Origin: Solirubrobacteraceae bacterium
Lineage (GTDB): Bacteria; Actinomycetota; Thermoleophilia; Solirubrobacterales; Solirubrobacteraceae
Direction: 5' to 3'
NCBI GenBank assembly: GCA_030447505.1
Contig: JAUJOT010000005.1
Span: 176,393 to 240,392 of the forward strand
Length of the DNA stretch: 64,000 bases
Positions 25,694-34,140 of this stretch are shown here, piece by piece (within the stretch, counting starts at the first letter, position 1; every line of letters starts with the position of its first letter). Below the pieces are notes generated by a model. That model made no database searches and was not told the origin of the DNA. It worked only from the letters and a program-made list of their open reading frames with translations. The position numbers and the translations under genes were made by a program.

Positions 25694-26977
25694 ATGGGCA
25701 TCGTCGACGAGATCAGGCAGGCCGCCGAGACGCTCGGCGACCGGAAGGACAAGCTGACCGAGAAGGTGTCCGACCTCGTCGGCGTGCTCGCCGACCGTAA
25801 CGCCGACGAGTCGTTCGCGGCGATGCGCCGCTTCGACCCGATCGTCAGCCTGCCGGGGGGCGTGACGATCGTCGCGCTCAACGAGGACGTCAAGGAGGTG
25901 CTGAGCGATCCCGCGCGCTTCACCGCCGACCTCTACGGGCCGAAGATGGAGGCTGTCACCGGCCCGTTCATCCTCGGCGTCGACGACGTGCCGCTCTATC
26001 ACCACGACCACGCTGCGATGGACCGCGCCGTGACGCGCGCGGACCTGCCGCTGCTGGCGAGCAGGATCTACGAGACCGCGCACGAGCTCGTCGCCGCGCG
26101 CCGCGACGAGGGCCAGATCGACGTCGTCTCGCAACTCGCCGACCCGGCGATCGACAGCGCCATCAGCGCGTACTTCGGCACGCCCGGTCCCGACACGGCG
26201 ACGCAGCTGCGCTGGGCGCGCAACATCTTCCAGGAGCTCTTCATCAACGTCGGCAACCTGCCGACCGTGCGCGAGCGCGCGCTGGCCGACGCGGCGCTGT
26301 GGCGCGAGCACCTCGACGGGTTGATCGAGGCGCGCAAGCGCAGGCTCGAGGCCGGCGAGGACCTGCCCGACGACGTCCTGACGCGGCTGCTGCGCTATCA
26401 GGACGAGGGTGAGCCGAACCTCCACGACGTCGCGATCCGTCACAACATCCTCGGCATGATCACGGGCTGGATCCCGACGATCTCCAACGCCTTGGCGCGG
26501 ATCGTCGACGAGCTGCTCGAGCGCGAGGACGAGTTCGAGCGCGCCCAGGAGGCCGCGCGCGCAGGCGACCGCGAGCTCGTCGCCGCCTACTGCTTCGAGG
26601 CGTCGCGCTTCAACCCGCAGAACTTCGCGCTGCTGCGCTACGTCGCGCAGGACACGGTGATCGCGCAGGGCACCGACCGTGAGACGCGGATCAAGGCCGG
26701 CTCGACGGTCTTCGCCGCCACGCTGTCGGCGATGCACGACGAGCGCGCGATCGATTCGCCGGACGAGTTCCGGGTCGACCGGCCGTGGAGCGACTACATG
26801 CTCTTCGGCTATGGGATGCACACGTGCTACGGCCAGCAGATCGTGCGCGCGCAGCTGCCGGCGATGGCGCAGGCGCTGTTCGAGGGACCTCGGCTCCGGC
26901 GCGCGCGCGGCGGCGCGGGCAGGCTGCGCTTCGAGGGACCGTTTCCCTCCGGGCTGACGGTGCGCTTCGACGACTGA
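25694..26977 (+). CDS. Cytochrome P450 with an atypical I-helix
   Basis: 427 residues. The haem-thiolate loop FGYGMHTCYGQQ (about 375–386, Cys ligand) and the K-helix E-A-S-R (about 300–303) are present. The I-helix region, however, reads LGMITGWIPTIS instead of (A/G)Gx(D/E)T(T/S): the acid-alcohol pair that delivers protons to oxygen is missing. This is seen in P450s that use peroxide or have non-monooxygenase roles, which would fit the adjoining peroxidase; the role is inference. GAGGAGG lies 7 bases before the ATG. The N-terminal about 30 residues are helical and charged. Confidence 0.9.
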   Translation: MGIVDEIRQAAETLGDRKDKLTEKVSDLVGVLADRNADESFAAMRRFDPIVSLPGGVTIVALNEDVKEVLSDPARFTADLYGPKMEAVTGPFILGVDDVPLYHHDHAAMDRAVTRADLPLLASRIYETAHELVAARRDEGQIDVVSQLADPAIDSAISAYFGTPGPDTATQLRWARNIFQELFINVGNLPTVRERALADAALWREHLDGLIEARKRRLEAGEDLPDDVLTRLLRYQDEGEPNLHDVAIRHNILGMITGWIPTISNALARIVDELLEREDEFERAQEAARAGDRELVAAYCFEASRFNPQNFALLRYVAQDTVIAQGTDRETRIKAGSTVFAATLSAMHDERAIDSPDEFRVDRPWSDYMLFGYGMHTCYGQQIVRAQLPAMAQALFEGPRLRRARGGAGRLRFEGPFPSGLTVRFDD

Positions 26978-27031
26978 GCGGCGCGCGGCGATCGCTTCTC
27001 CCGCGCCCGCCGCAGCGCCCGGGGCACGCGA

Positions 27032-27763
27032 TCAGTTGACGACCGCGCTCTCGGGCAGCACGGTCTGCTCGGGAACGAGGACGACGCAGTCATGGCCGTG
27101 CAGCTCGCGCTTCGTCTGCAGACCCTGCAGCTCCTGCCCGGTCGGCAGCCGATACGCGTCGGCACGCTCGTAATCGACGCTGTAGCCGAGGTCCTCGAAG
27201 GCGCCGATCGTCACCCGGCTGACCGGGTTGGCGCCGACGTTCAAGAAGCCCGTCATGAGCTCGTTGGCGAACGTCTCCTCGCGCCAGTGACCGTCGCGCG
27301 TCCCGGGGCCGCCGACGTTCGCCAGCGGGACGCCGCGCGGGAGCACGCCGGGCGCGAGCAGGGCGGCGTACTCGCGCAGGCCGTTCTCGCCGATGAACCG
27401 CGGGTCGTCGCCGCCCGCTCCCCTGATCAGGCCGAGCCGATCGAAGATCGTGCCGAAGCCGAGCACGTGGCCCATCTCGTGGACGATCACGTTGACGAGG
27501 CTGCCGTCGGCCTCCATCTGCGCGAGGTCGGCGCTGTCGAACGACATGATGCCGGTCGCGGGGATGAAGCTGCCCGGCCGCAGGGCCAGCGGGCCGGCCT
27601 GCCCGAGGATCGAGCCGGGGCCGTCGATCGAGGCGCCCTCGGCGTCGATCCGCACGTCGTCGATCGTCTCGCCGCCGATGACGACCGCCGGCACGTCGGC
27701 GCTGATGATCTGGCCCCAGCGCCGCGCTGCGGTCTCGAACGCGCCGCGCTGCGCGGTCGTCAC
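27032..27763 (-). CDS. Leishmanolysin-like zinc metalloprotease, N-terminus disrupted
   Basis: The zinc site VIHEMGHVLGFGTIFD (HExxHxxG) lies near residue 97, and a later THW-like GHWREETFANELMTGF with a downstream Met matches the metzincin layout of secreted leishmanolysin-like proteins. The annotated GTG gives 243 residues but begins inside the first domain: in the same frame upstream the sequence reads PAFRIDVRFQGG, normal for the family, back to a TAG at 27830–27832. An in-frame ATG at 27839–27841 is followed by two Gln codons and this TAG. No signal peptide is visible. Either a nonsense mutation has cut the start or a short version is made. Confidence 0.6.
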   Translation of the reverse strand: MTTAQRGAFETAARRWGQIISADVPAVVIGGETIDDVRIDAEGASIDGPGSILGQAGPLALRPGSFIPATGIMSFDSADLAQMEADGSLVNVIVHEMGHVLGFGTIFDRLGLIRGAGGDDPRFIGENGLREYAALLAPGVLPRGVPLANVGGPGTRDGHWREETFANELMTGFLNVGANPVSRVTIGAFEDLGYSVDYERADAYRLPTGQELQGLQTKRELHGHDCVVLVPEQTVLPESAVVN

Positions 27764-27902
27764 GCCACCCTGGAAGCGGACGTCGATCCGAAAGGCAGGT
27801 TCGGGCGGGGCGGTCGAGATCGCGGAAGCCTACTGCTGCATGGTGGCGCCGACGATCCGGGCAGTGCGCTCGTCGCAGGCGTGCAGCGCGTACCCTGCGC
27901 GC

Positions 27903-29147
27903 GTGCAGGAACACGACCGCTGGCGCCTGCTGAGCCCGCCGGTGGTCGGCTGGGTGCTCTACGACTTCGCGAACACGATCTTCTCGTTCGTCGTCGTCAC
28001 GCGCTACTTCAACGACTGGATCGTCGAGGAGCGCGGGCAGCCGGACATCTACGTCGGTCTGATGGTCGCTGCGGTGTCGCTGGCGCTCGTCGTCACGCTG
28101 CCGCTGATCGGCGCGCTCGCCGACCGCCGCGGGCGCCACAAGCCGATCCTGATCGTGTTCACGCTGCTGTGCGCCGCGGCGACGGGGCTGCTCGGCATCG
28201 TCGAGTCGGTCCTGCTCGCGCTCGTCGTCGGTGCGCTCGCGACGTACGCCTTCAATACCGCCGACTCGCAGTACCACCCGCTGCTGAGCGCGGTCGCGCC
28301 CGAGCGCCGCCGCGCGCGCGTGTCGGGGATCGGGGTCGCAGTCGGCTATCTCGGCTCGCTGACGGCGCTCGCGCTGATCGGCGCGATCGCAACCGACGGC
28401 CACGCCCAGCGGGCGTTCGTGCCCGGCGCCATCCTGTTCGGGCTGTTCGCGCTGCCGCTCTTCTTCCTCGTCCGCGAGCACCGCGAGCCGGGCGAGCGGC
28501 CGGCAGCCGGCCCGTTCGCGCAGCTCGCCGCGACGGTGCGCCGCGCGCGCCGCGAGCCGCACGGGCGGCTGCTGCTGGCGCGCTTCTTCTACGTCGACGC
28601 GATCGCGACGGTGCTGCAGTTCATGACCGTCTACGCCCGCCGCACGGGCGACTTCGACGGCCGCGACATCGACCTGCTGCTGGCGGTCGCGACGGTCGCG
28701 GCGATCGCCGGCGCGGTCGGCGCCGGCCTCTTGGCCGAGCGGATCGGCCCGCGCCGGGTCGTGCTCGGCACCCTGGCGTTGACGGTCGCCGCGCTCGTCG
28801 TCGGCGCGGGCACCGGCTCGAGCGCGCTGCTGTGGGTGCTCGGGCCGCTGATCGGCGTCGCGCTCGGGTCCCTGTCGGCCGTCGATCGCGTGTTCCTGTT
28901 GCGGCTCGTGCCCGAGGAGCGCCGCGGCGAGGACTTCGCGCTGTACGCACTCGTCGGCAAGCTGTCGACGGGGTTCGGACCGCTCGTGCTGTGGGGCGGC
29001 ACGATCCTCGTGATGACCGAGCTTGCCGGGCTGTCGAAGTTCGACGCCAGTCGCGTCGCGATCTTCGTCCTCGCGGCCGCGGCGCTCATCGGCTACGCGA
29101 TCCTCACGCCGCTGTCGGATCGCCCGCCCGCAGCTGCTGCGCAGTGA
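27903..29147 (+). CDS. Major facilitator transporter (UMF1/Atg22-like)
   Basis: 414 residues with about 12 membrane helices. The N-terminal VVGWVLYDFANTIFSFVV is characteristic of the UMF1 family related to Atg22 vacuolar effluxers, and ALADRRGRHKPIL is the helix 2–3 MFS loop motif. Substrate unknown (amino-acid efflux in the eukaryotic relatives). The GTG start at 27903 has TACCCT 6 bases upstream, so a leaderless transcript is likely. Confidence 0.85.
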   Translation: MQEHDRWRLLSPPVVGWVLYDFANTIFSFVVVTRYFNDWIVEERGQPDIYVGLMVAAVSLALVVTLPLIGALADRRGRHKPILIVFTLLCAAATGLLGIVESVLLALVVGALATYAFNTADSQYHPLLSAVAPERRRARVSGIGVAVGYLGSLTALALIGAIATDGHAQRAFVPGAILFGLFALPLFFLVREHREPGERPAAGPFAQLAATVRRARREPHGRLLLARFFYVDAIATVLQFMTVYARRTGDFDGRDIDLLLAVATVAAIAGAVGAGLLAERIGPRRVVLGTLALTVAALVVGAGTGSSALLWVLGPLIGVALGSLSAVDRVFLLRLVPEERRGEDFALYALVGKLSTGFGPLVLWGGTILVMTELAGLSKFDASRVAIFVLAAAALIGYAILTPLSDRPPAAAAQ

Positions 29148-29165
29148 GCCGGTCGCCCGGCGGGG

Positions 29166-30143
29166 TCAGCGCCCGCAGCAGCGCTTGTACTTCTGCCCCG
29201 ACCCGCACGAGCACGGGTCGTTGCGACCCGGCTCGCCACCGCCACGACCGCCCGACAGCGCCTCGGCAAGCCCGGCGCGCAGCACTGCGAACTCAGCAGG
29301 CTCGAGCACGACCTCCAGATCGCGCTCGAACCGGACCGCCGCCGCGCCACCCGAGCGGCTGACGACCTCAAACCCGCCCGCAGACGCGCGATAGGCGAAC
29401 GGCGGCGACATGATCTGCTCGCGCAACGCCCGCGCCGCCTCGGACCGAAGCCCGTGCGTGTGCTGATCGAGCGCACCGTCCTGCGCGACATGGTCGAGCT
29501 CGACGACGACCTGCGGTGGCGCGCCGAAGGCGACGAGCGACAGCTCGTCGGTGATCGGGATCCGGCGCGGCTGCCCGAGCGAGCGCCACGCGGCCAGAGC
29601 GCGGCGGCGGTCGGCGTCGTCGCCGCCGGCGGCGGCCGTCAACCGGTACGCGCGCTCGGCGGCGCCCGGTGCGGCCGGCGAGCGGCGCGCGGCAGCGGCG
29701 ATCGCCAGCACGGCGTAGATCCCGCCTGCCTCCGGCGTCTCGCCCTCTCCGCGCGCCTGCAGCCCGCCGATCGCCTGCATCCCCGCCGTCACGGCGATCT
29801 CGACGGCCTGCGCGGCCAAGGCCACATGCGCGAGCCGGCCGAAGGCGGCCGTCGTCTGCGGATCGCTTGGCCCGACCGAGGCCGAGAAGGCCTTGATCGC
29901 GTCGGTCAGCGCGGCGAGCTGCTCGGCCTCGGGGGCGCCCGTGCGGCGCAGCATCTCGGCGAGGCGCGACTGCGCCATGCCGGTGAGGAGGTCCTCGTCG
30001 CCGTGCTTCGTGACCGCGCGGTGGACGATCCCGCGCAGCAGCGACACCGCCTCGTCGGGCTGGCCGTCGGCAAGCAGCGCGAGCGCCCGCGCGTCGGCGG
30101 CCTCGATCGCCTCGGGACGCAGCTCGGCGAGGTCGACCGTCAT
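29166..30143 (-). CDS. TPR-like protein with C-terminal SEC-C zinc motif
   Basis: 325 residues. The first about 160 residues are amphipathic helical repeats resembling TPRs. The C-terminus is a canonical SEC-C motif, GRNDPCSCGSGQKYKRCCG, which binds zinc and in SecA contacts SecB and ribosomes. Stand-alone SEC-C proteins are common but mostly uncharacterised. The gene is separated by 22 bases from the FmdB-type protein upstream on the same strand. Confidence 0.75.
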   Translation of the reverse strand: MTVDLAELRPEAIEAADARALALLADGQPDEAVSLLRGIVHRAVTKHGDEDLLTGMAQSRLAEMLRRTGAPEAEQLAALTDAIKAFSASVGPSDPQTTAAFGRLAHVALAAQAVEIAVTAGMQAIGGLQARGEGETPEAGGIYAVLAIAAAARRSPAAPGAAERAYRLTAAAGGDDADRRRALAAWRSLGQPRRIPITDELSLVAFGAPPQVVVELDHVAQDGALDQHTHGLRSEAARALREQIMSPPFAYRASAGGFEVVSRSGGAAAVRFERDLEVVLEPAEFAVLRAGLAEALSGGRGGGEPGRNDPCSCGSGQKYKRCCGR

Positions 30144-30165
30144 CTACGCCCCCGCGGGCGGAACG

Positions 30166-30405
30166 TCAGCCTGCGTGGGTGCCGCAGCCGCCACCGCCGC
30201 AGCAGCCCACCTGCGCCATCGCGGCGCCGACGTCGCGCTGGAACCTGCGCTGGCCGGAGGCCATGTTCGGCGTCAGGAACGTCGACAGCAGACGCTCGGT
30301 CTCGTCGTTGCCACAGGACGGGCAGGGAGGCGGCCTTGCATCTGAGCGAACGAGCTCTTCGAACCGCTCGTCGCAGGTAACGCAGGCGTAGTCGTAGATC
30401 GGCAC
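30166..30405 (-). CDS. FmdB-type zinc-ribbon protein
   Basis: 79 residues from the GTG at 30405. The N-terminal PIYDYACVTCDERFEEL…PPCPSCG is the FmdB/CxxC zinc ribbon regulatory domain (residues 2–40), followed by a disordered region and a Gly/Cys-rich end (VGCCGGGGCGTH). The family is named after the regulator of formamidase genes, but most members have no known role. A longer frame upstream to 30495 is not family-like. Confidence 0.75.
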   Translation of the reverse strand: MPIYDYACVTCDERFEELVRSDARPPPCPSCGNDETERLLSTFLTPNMASGQRRFQRDVGAAMAQVGCCGGGGCGTHAG

Positions 30406-30528
30406 GGGCAGATCGTGGCCGTCGGAGCGTCCGCTGTCAAGGACGTACGGGGAGGCTTCGACAGCGTGGTGCAGAGGCTTTGCGTTCGGCGCCACAGAAG
30501 CTCCGGCGGCGGTACTGGTGGTCGCGCA

Positions 30529-30840
30529 CTAGCGCTCGCCTTCGACAGCCTGATAGGCCCGCGGGTCGGAGTCGTCGATCTCGAGGATGCACTCGGGCGT
30601 GCAGCCGAGCGGCAGCAGCAGCTGCTCGCCGGTCCACCACCACGCCTCCACGCGCTCGACGGTCGCGTCGGGCACGTCGAGCGTGAACACGACGCAGGCG
30701 TCGGCGCCGATCGTGATCGCGCGGTCATAGGCGTAGTCGCGCGCCAGCGCGATGTTCGGCGCGACGTAGGTCCCGGGCCGCAGGCCCTCGCGCTTGATGC
30801 CCTCGAGGCAGTCGATGGTGGTGCCGTGGTAGACGATCAT
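30529..30840 (-). CDS. Small protein with ADP-ribosyltransferase-like start
   Basis: 103 residues beginning IVYHGTTIDCLEGIKREGLRPG, followed by YVAPNIALARDYA. The H-G-T…I…GL…(S/P)…A-Y-A order resembles the NAD-binding half of the ART fold, as in RNA 2'-phosphotransferases, DarT and DUF3990 proteins. The rest (WWWTGEQLLLPLG) is short. Family not recognised with certainty; a toxin or modifying enzyme is possible but no antitoxin partner is evident. Confidence 0.5.
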   Translation of the reverse strand: MIVYHGTTIDCLEGIKREGLRPGTYVAPNIALARDYAYDRAITIGADACVVFTLDVPDATVERVEAWWWTGEQLLLPLGCTPECILEIDDSDPRAYQAVEGER

Positions 30841-31058
30841 GTGAGGTCGCAGTCTCGTGCATACCCGAATCCGAGCGCCACGCGCACAGCCGATGCAGCA
30901 GCGGTATGCATACCCGTACTTCTACGAGCGACGTGCCGCTGGCGATCATCGGACTGCTCGCGCTCGACGTCCTGCGCCACGGCACCGCGTCGGCGTCGCT
31001 GCGGGCAAGATCGTCGACCCTGGCCCGGACGGCGCGCTTCGATACCTTCCGGCTTCTG

Positions 31059-32273
31059 ATGGGCGCCGAACCGAAGCGGATCTCGATCGACAAGGCCAGG
31101 CGCCTCGTGCTCGAGCAGCTCTCGCGCCTGCCCGGCGAGCAGGTCGCGCTCGGCGACGCGCTCGGCCGCGTGCTGGCCGAGGACGCCGTCGCGCCGAACG
31201 ACCTGCCGCCGTTTGACTCGTCGGGCATGGACGGCTACGCCGTCATCGCGACCGACACCGCGGACGCCCCCGTCGCGCTGAAGATCGTCGGCGAGGCGCG
31301 CGCGGGCGCACTTGCGCAGGCGCCAGTCGAGCGCGGCACGGCGATCCGAGTGTCGACCGGCGCCGTCGTCCCGGACGGCGCCGACGCCGTCGTGCGCCAG
31401 GAGCTCACCGACGTGGAGGACGGTGCGGTGATCGTCAACGAGGAGGTCAGCGCCGGCAACGACGTGCGCTACGCCGGCGAGGACATCGGCGCGGGTGAAA
31501 CGATCCTGCGCGCGGGCACGCTGCTCGGCTCGGCCGAGATCGGCGCGCTGGCGGCGGTGAACATCGCCCGCCCGGTCGTCGTGCGCCGGCCGCGGATCGC
31601 GCTCGTCAGCACCGGCGACGAGCTCGTCTCGCCCGGCCCCGAGCTCGAGCCCGGGCAGATCCGCGACGCCAACGCGCCGGCGCTGACCGCCGCGGCGCAC
31701 GCCGCCGGTGCCGAGATCGTCACGAGCGTGCGCGTCGGCGACGACCGCGATTCGACGATCGCGACGCTCGAGCGCGCGCTCGATGGCGCCGACATCGTGG
31801 CAACCGTCGGCGGCGTCTCGGTGGGCCCGCACGACCACGTCCGCCCGGCGCTCGAGCAGCTCGGCGCGCAGCAGGTCTTCTGCCGCGTGAGCCTCAAGCC
31901 CGGTGGCCAGGTCTGTCTCTATGTCGCGCCCGACGGCGCGCTCGCGTTCGCGCTGCCGGGCAACCCGGCCTCGGCGCTGACGGCGTTTCGCGTGCTGCTC
32001 GTGCCCGCGATCTACGGCATGCTCGGCCGCGACCTCACGCTGCACACGGCGCGCGGCGTCGCCGAGATCGACCTGCCCGGCACGATCGGCCGCACGTCGG
32101 TGATCCGCTGCACCGCCAAGATGCACGACGACGGCTGGCACGTGACGCCCAACGGCGACCAGCGCTCGCACATCCTGACCTCGATGCTCGGCGTACCCGT
32201 GCTCGCGCTCGTCCCCGAGGACTGCGAGGTCCTGCGCGCCGGTGAGCCCGTCGACATCGAGTTCGTCGGGTAG
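31059..32273 (+). CDS. moeA: Molybdopterin molybdenumtransferase
   Basis: Inserts molybdenum into adenylated molybdopterin. 404 residues from the ATG at 31059 with typical blocks: PPFDSSGMDGYAV (about 48–60), the domain III MoCF signature VSTGDEL (about 185) and GGVSVGPHDHV (about 250), and LPGNPASALTAF (about 305). TACCTT lies 10 bases upstream. The longer frame from 30906 is not conserved-looking. The following YqeB-like gene also serves molybdenum hydroxylases. Confidence 0.95.
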   Translation: MGAEPKRISIDKARRLVLEQLSRLPGEQVALGDALGRVLAEDAVAPNDLPPFDSSGMDGYAVIATDTADAPVALKIVGEARAGALAQAPVERGTAIRVSTGAVVPDGADAVVRQELTDVEDGAVIVNEEVSAGNDVRYAGEDIGAGETILRAGTLLGSAEIGALAAVNIARPVVVRRPRIALVSTGDELVSPGPELEPGQIRDANAPALTAAAHAAGAEIVTSVRVGDDRDSTIATLERALDGADIVATVGGVSVGPHDHVRPALEQLGAQQVFCRVSLKPGGQVCLYVAPDGALAFALPGNPASALTAFRVLLVPAIYGMLGRDLTLHTARGVAEIDLPGTIGRTSVIRCTAKMHDDGWHVTPNGDQRSHILTSMLGVPVLALVPEDCEVLRAGEPVDIEFVG

Positions 32274-32465
32274 CGGCCCGCGCCCTCGACGTGTCGCCGC
32301 GCGTCGCGATCGCACGTGCGCCGAGCACGTGCGCTCGACGACGAGGGCCGCCTGCTGCTCGAGCGCTGGGCGAGCTTGCGATCGACCACGCGCCCGGCTC
32401 GGCGCAGACGCTCGCACGCGCCATCGTCGGGCGCCTCGCTAGCCGACGGCGCTAGCGTCCGCGGC

Positions 32466-33251
32466 GTGGCGCGCGTGCTCATCCAGGGCAGCGGCGACGT
32501 CGGCTCGGCGGTCGCCCATCTGCTGCTGCGCAGCGGCCACGCCGTCGTGATCCACGACGTCGCACTGCCCGCCGCGCCGCGGCGCGGGATGGCGTTCGCC
32601 GACGCGATCTTCGACGGCGCCTGCGAGCTCGCGGGCGTCGCGGCGCGGCTGGTGGCCGCCGTCGACGAGCTGCGCAGCGGCGGCGCTGACGGCGAGGTGC
32701 TGCTGACGACGGCGCCCTTTGAGGACGTACTGGCCGCCGTCGAGCCTGCAGTGCTCGTCGACGCGCGGATGCGCAAGCGCGCGCAGCCCGAGCCGCAGCG
32801 CGGCCTGGCGCCGCTGACGATCGGCCTCGGCCCGGGCTTCGTTGCAGGGACGACGACCGACCTCGCGATCGAGACGCAGTGGGGCGAGCAGCTCGGCGCC
32901 GTCGTCGAGCACGGCCCGACGCGGCAGCTCGGCGGTGAACCGCGCGACTTCGACGGCCACGCGCGCGACCGCTTCATCTACGCTCCGGTCGCGGGGGTGA
33001 TGCGTACGCAGGCCCAGATCGCGCAGCGAGTGAGCGCCGGCGAGGCGGTTGCGGCGATCGGCGACGTGCCGCTGCTCGCGCCGCTGACCGGGATCCTGCG
33101 CGGACTCGTCCACGACGGCGTCCCGGTGCAGGCGGGCGCGAAGGTGCTCGAGGTCGATCCCCGCGGCGACGCCTCCAAGGTCACCGGGATCGGCGCGCGT
33201 CCCGGGCGGATCGCCGAGGGCGTGCTCGCCGCGATCGGCTCACGCGTCTGA
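32466..33251 (+). CDS. YqeB/EF2563-family molybdenum hydroxylase maturation protein
   Basis: 261 residues with an N-terminal Rossmann-type GSGDVGSAVAHLLLRSGH (about 7–24) and a biotinyl-lipoyl-like C-terminal half (GVPVQAGAKVLEVDPRG). This matches the EF2563/YqeB family, linked to selenium-dependent molybdenum hydroxylases and related to XdhC. No hydroxylase genes are in the window. The GTG start has TAGCGT 7 bases upstream. Placed 192 bases after moeA. Confidence 0.75.
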   Translation: MARVLIQGSGDVGSAVAHLLLRSGHAVVIHDVALPAAPRRGMAFADAIFDGACELAGVAARLVAAVDELRSGGADGEVLLTTAPFEDVLAAVEPAVLVDARMRKRAQPEPQRGLAPLTIGLGPGFVAGTTTDLAIETQWGEQLGAVVEHGPTRQLGGEPRDFDGHARDRFIYAPVAGVMRTQAQIAQRVSAGEAVAAIGDVPLLAPLTGILRGLVHDGVPVQAGAKVLEVDPRGDASKVTGIGARPGRIAEGVLAAIGSRV

Positions 33252-33283
33252 CCGGGCAACGATAGTTGGCATGATGGGCGCCG

Positions 33284-33529
33284 ATGCCGAGCGCGCCCGA
33301 GGAGCTGACGGAGGACGAGCGCCGGCGGCTGCGCCGCGCCCACGAGCGGTTGCGCACCGCGACGCAGGAGGTCATGTCGCTCGTCGCCACAGAACCGATC
33401 AAGAATCGGTGGGAGCCCGAGCCGGCGCCGCCGGAGATCCTCGACGCGGCGCGCCGCGAGCTGCAGAGCGCATGGGACGAGCTGAGGCGTAACTACGTCG
33501 AGCTGCTGGGCTGGGAGACGCTCACCTGA
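33284..33529 (+). CDS. Short helical hypothetical protein
   Basis: 81 residues, highly charged, mostly helical (EELTEDERRRLRRAHERL and PEILDAARRELQSAWDELRRN). No family recognised. A CATGAT hexamer lies 8 bases before the ATG. Its 3' end overlaps the convergent zinc-ribbon gene by 8 bases. Confidence 0.5.
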   Translation: MPSAPEELTEDERRRLRRAHERLRTATQEVMSLVATEPIKNRWEPEPAPPEILDAARRELQSAWDELRRNYVELLGWETLT

Positions 33530-33908
33530 CGGTTCGCGCGTGGCGCAGCCGGTAGCCGAGCAGACGGCGCCGGCCGCTGGTGACCTCGGCGTACTCGCGC
33601 TCGATGCGGTGCCCGGCGCGCTCGAGCTCGTAGATCGCGTTCGCGGGATCCTCGATTCCCGCTTCGGCGAGCGCATGCAGCCCGACCGGCCGGCCCTCGG
33701 CCTCGCGCAGGACGCCGAGCAGTCGGCGCTCGGCGGAAGCAGGGCGGGCGTCCGCATCCGGGCGGCGCACCCGGCCACTGCACAGCGACAGCGTGCCCCC
33801 GCAGACCCCGCAGGGGACGCCGTGGCGGATCATGTCGGTTGCCTCCGCGCTGCTGATCACCGCTCGGCAGCGTTCGCACCGCACCAGCGTTGGCGACTGC
33901 GTCGTCAT
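33522..33908 (-). CDS. Zinc-ribbon and winged-helix protein
   Basis: 128 residues: a two-CxxC zinc ribbon (CERC…CGVC, residues 10–37), a basic linker and a C-terminal winged helix (about 65–125) with the pattern GLHALAEAGIEDPANAIYELERAGHRIE…GYRL, seen in small HTH_39-type DNA-binding proteins. Probably a transcriptional regulator. GGGAGAAG lies 5–12 bases upstream of the ATG, so this start is preferred over the longer frame to 33989. Confidence 0.65.
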   Translation of the reverse strand: MTTQSPTLVRCERCRAVISSAEATDMIRHGVPCGVCGGTLSLCSGRVRRPDADARPASAERRLLGVLREAEGRPVGLHALAEAGIEDPANAIYELERAGHRIEREYAEVTSGRRRLLGYRLRHARTVR

Positions 33909-34140
33909 CCGATCTTCTCCCCTCGTTCCCCGCTTACGAGCGAGGTCCGCAAGCGGCCGGATCCGACCGCCGGCGTCACCTCGCAACAATCCTAATGAGT
34001 CAAGAGCCCCTGACGTCGGCGCTCCCCCCGCTCACACGCGAAGTATGAACCACAGGGCAGCCGGAAGACCTCGCGGCGGAGATGTGACCGACCGCAGCGG
34101 GCGAGCGTCTCGCGCCCGGGGCAGAACTTCAGGCCGTGTA

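Noticed and set aside
30904..30913. Palindrome GTATGCATAC upstream of moeA as an operator or riboswitch part
   Set aside because: Short and single; no aptamer-like structure or second copy at a molybdenum gene was found.
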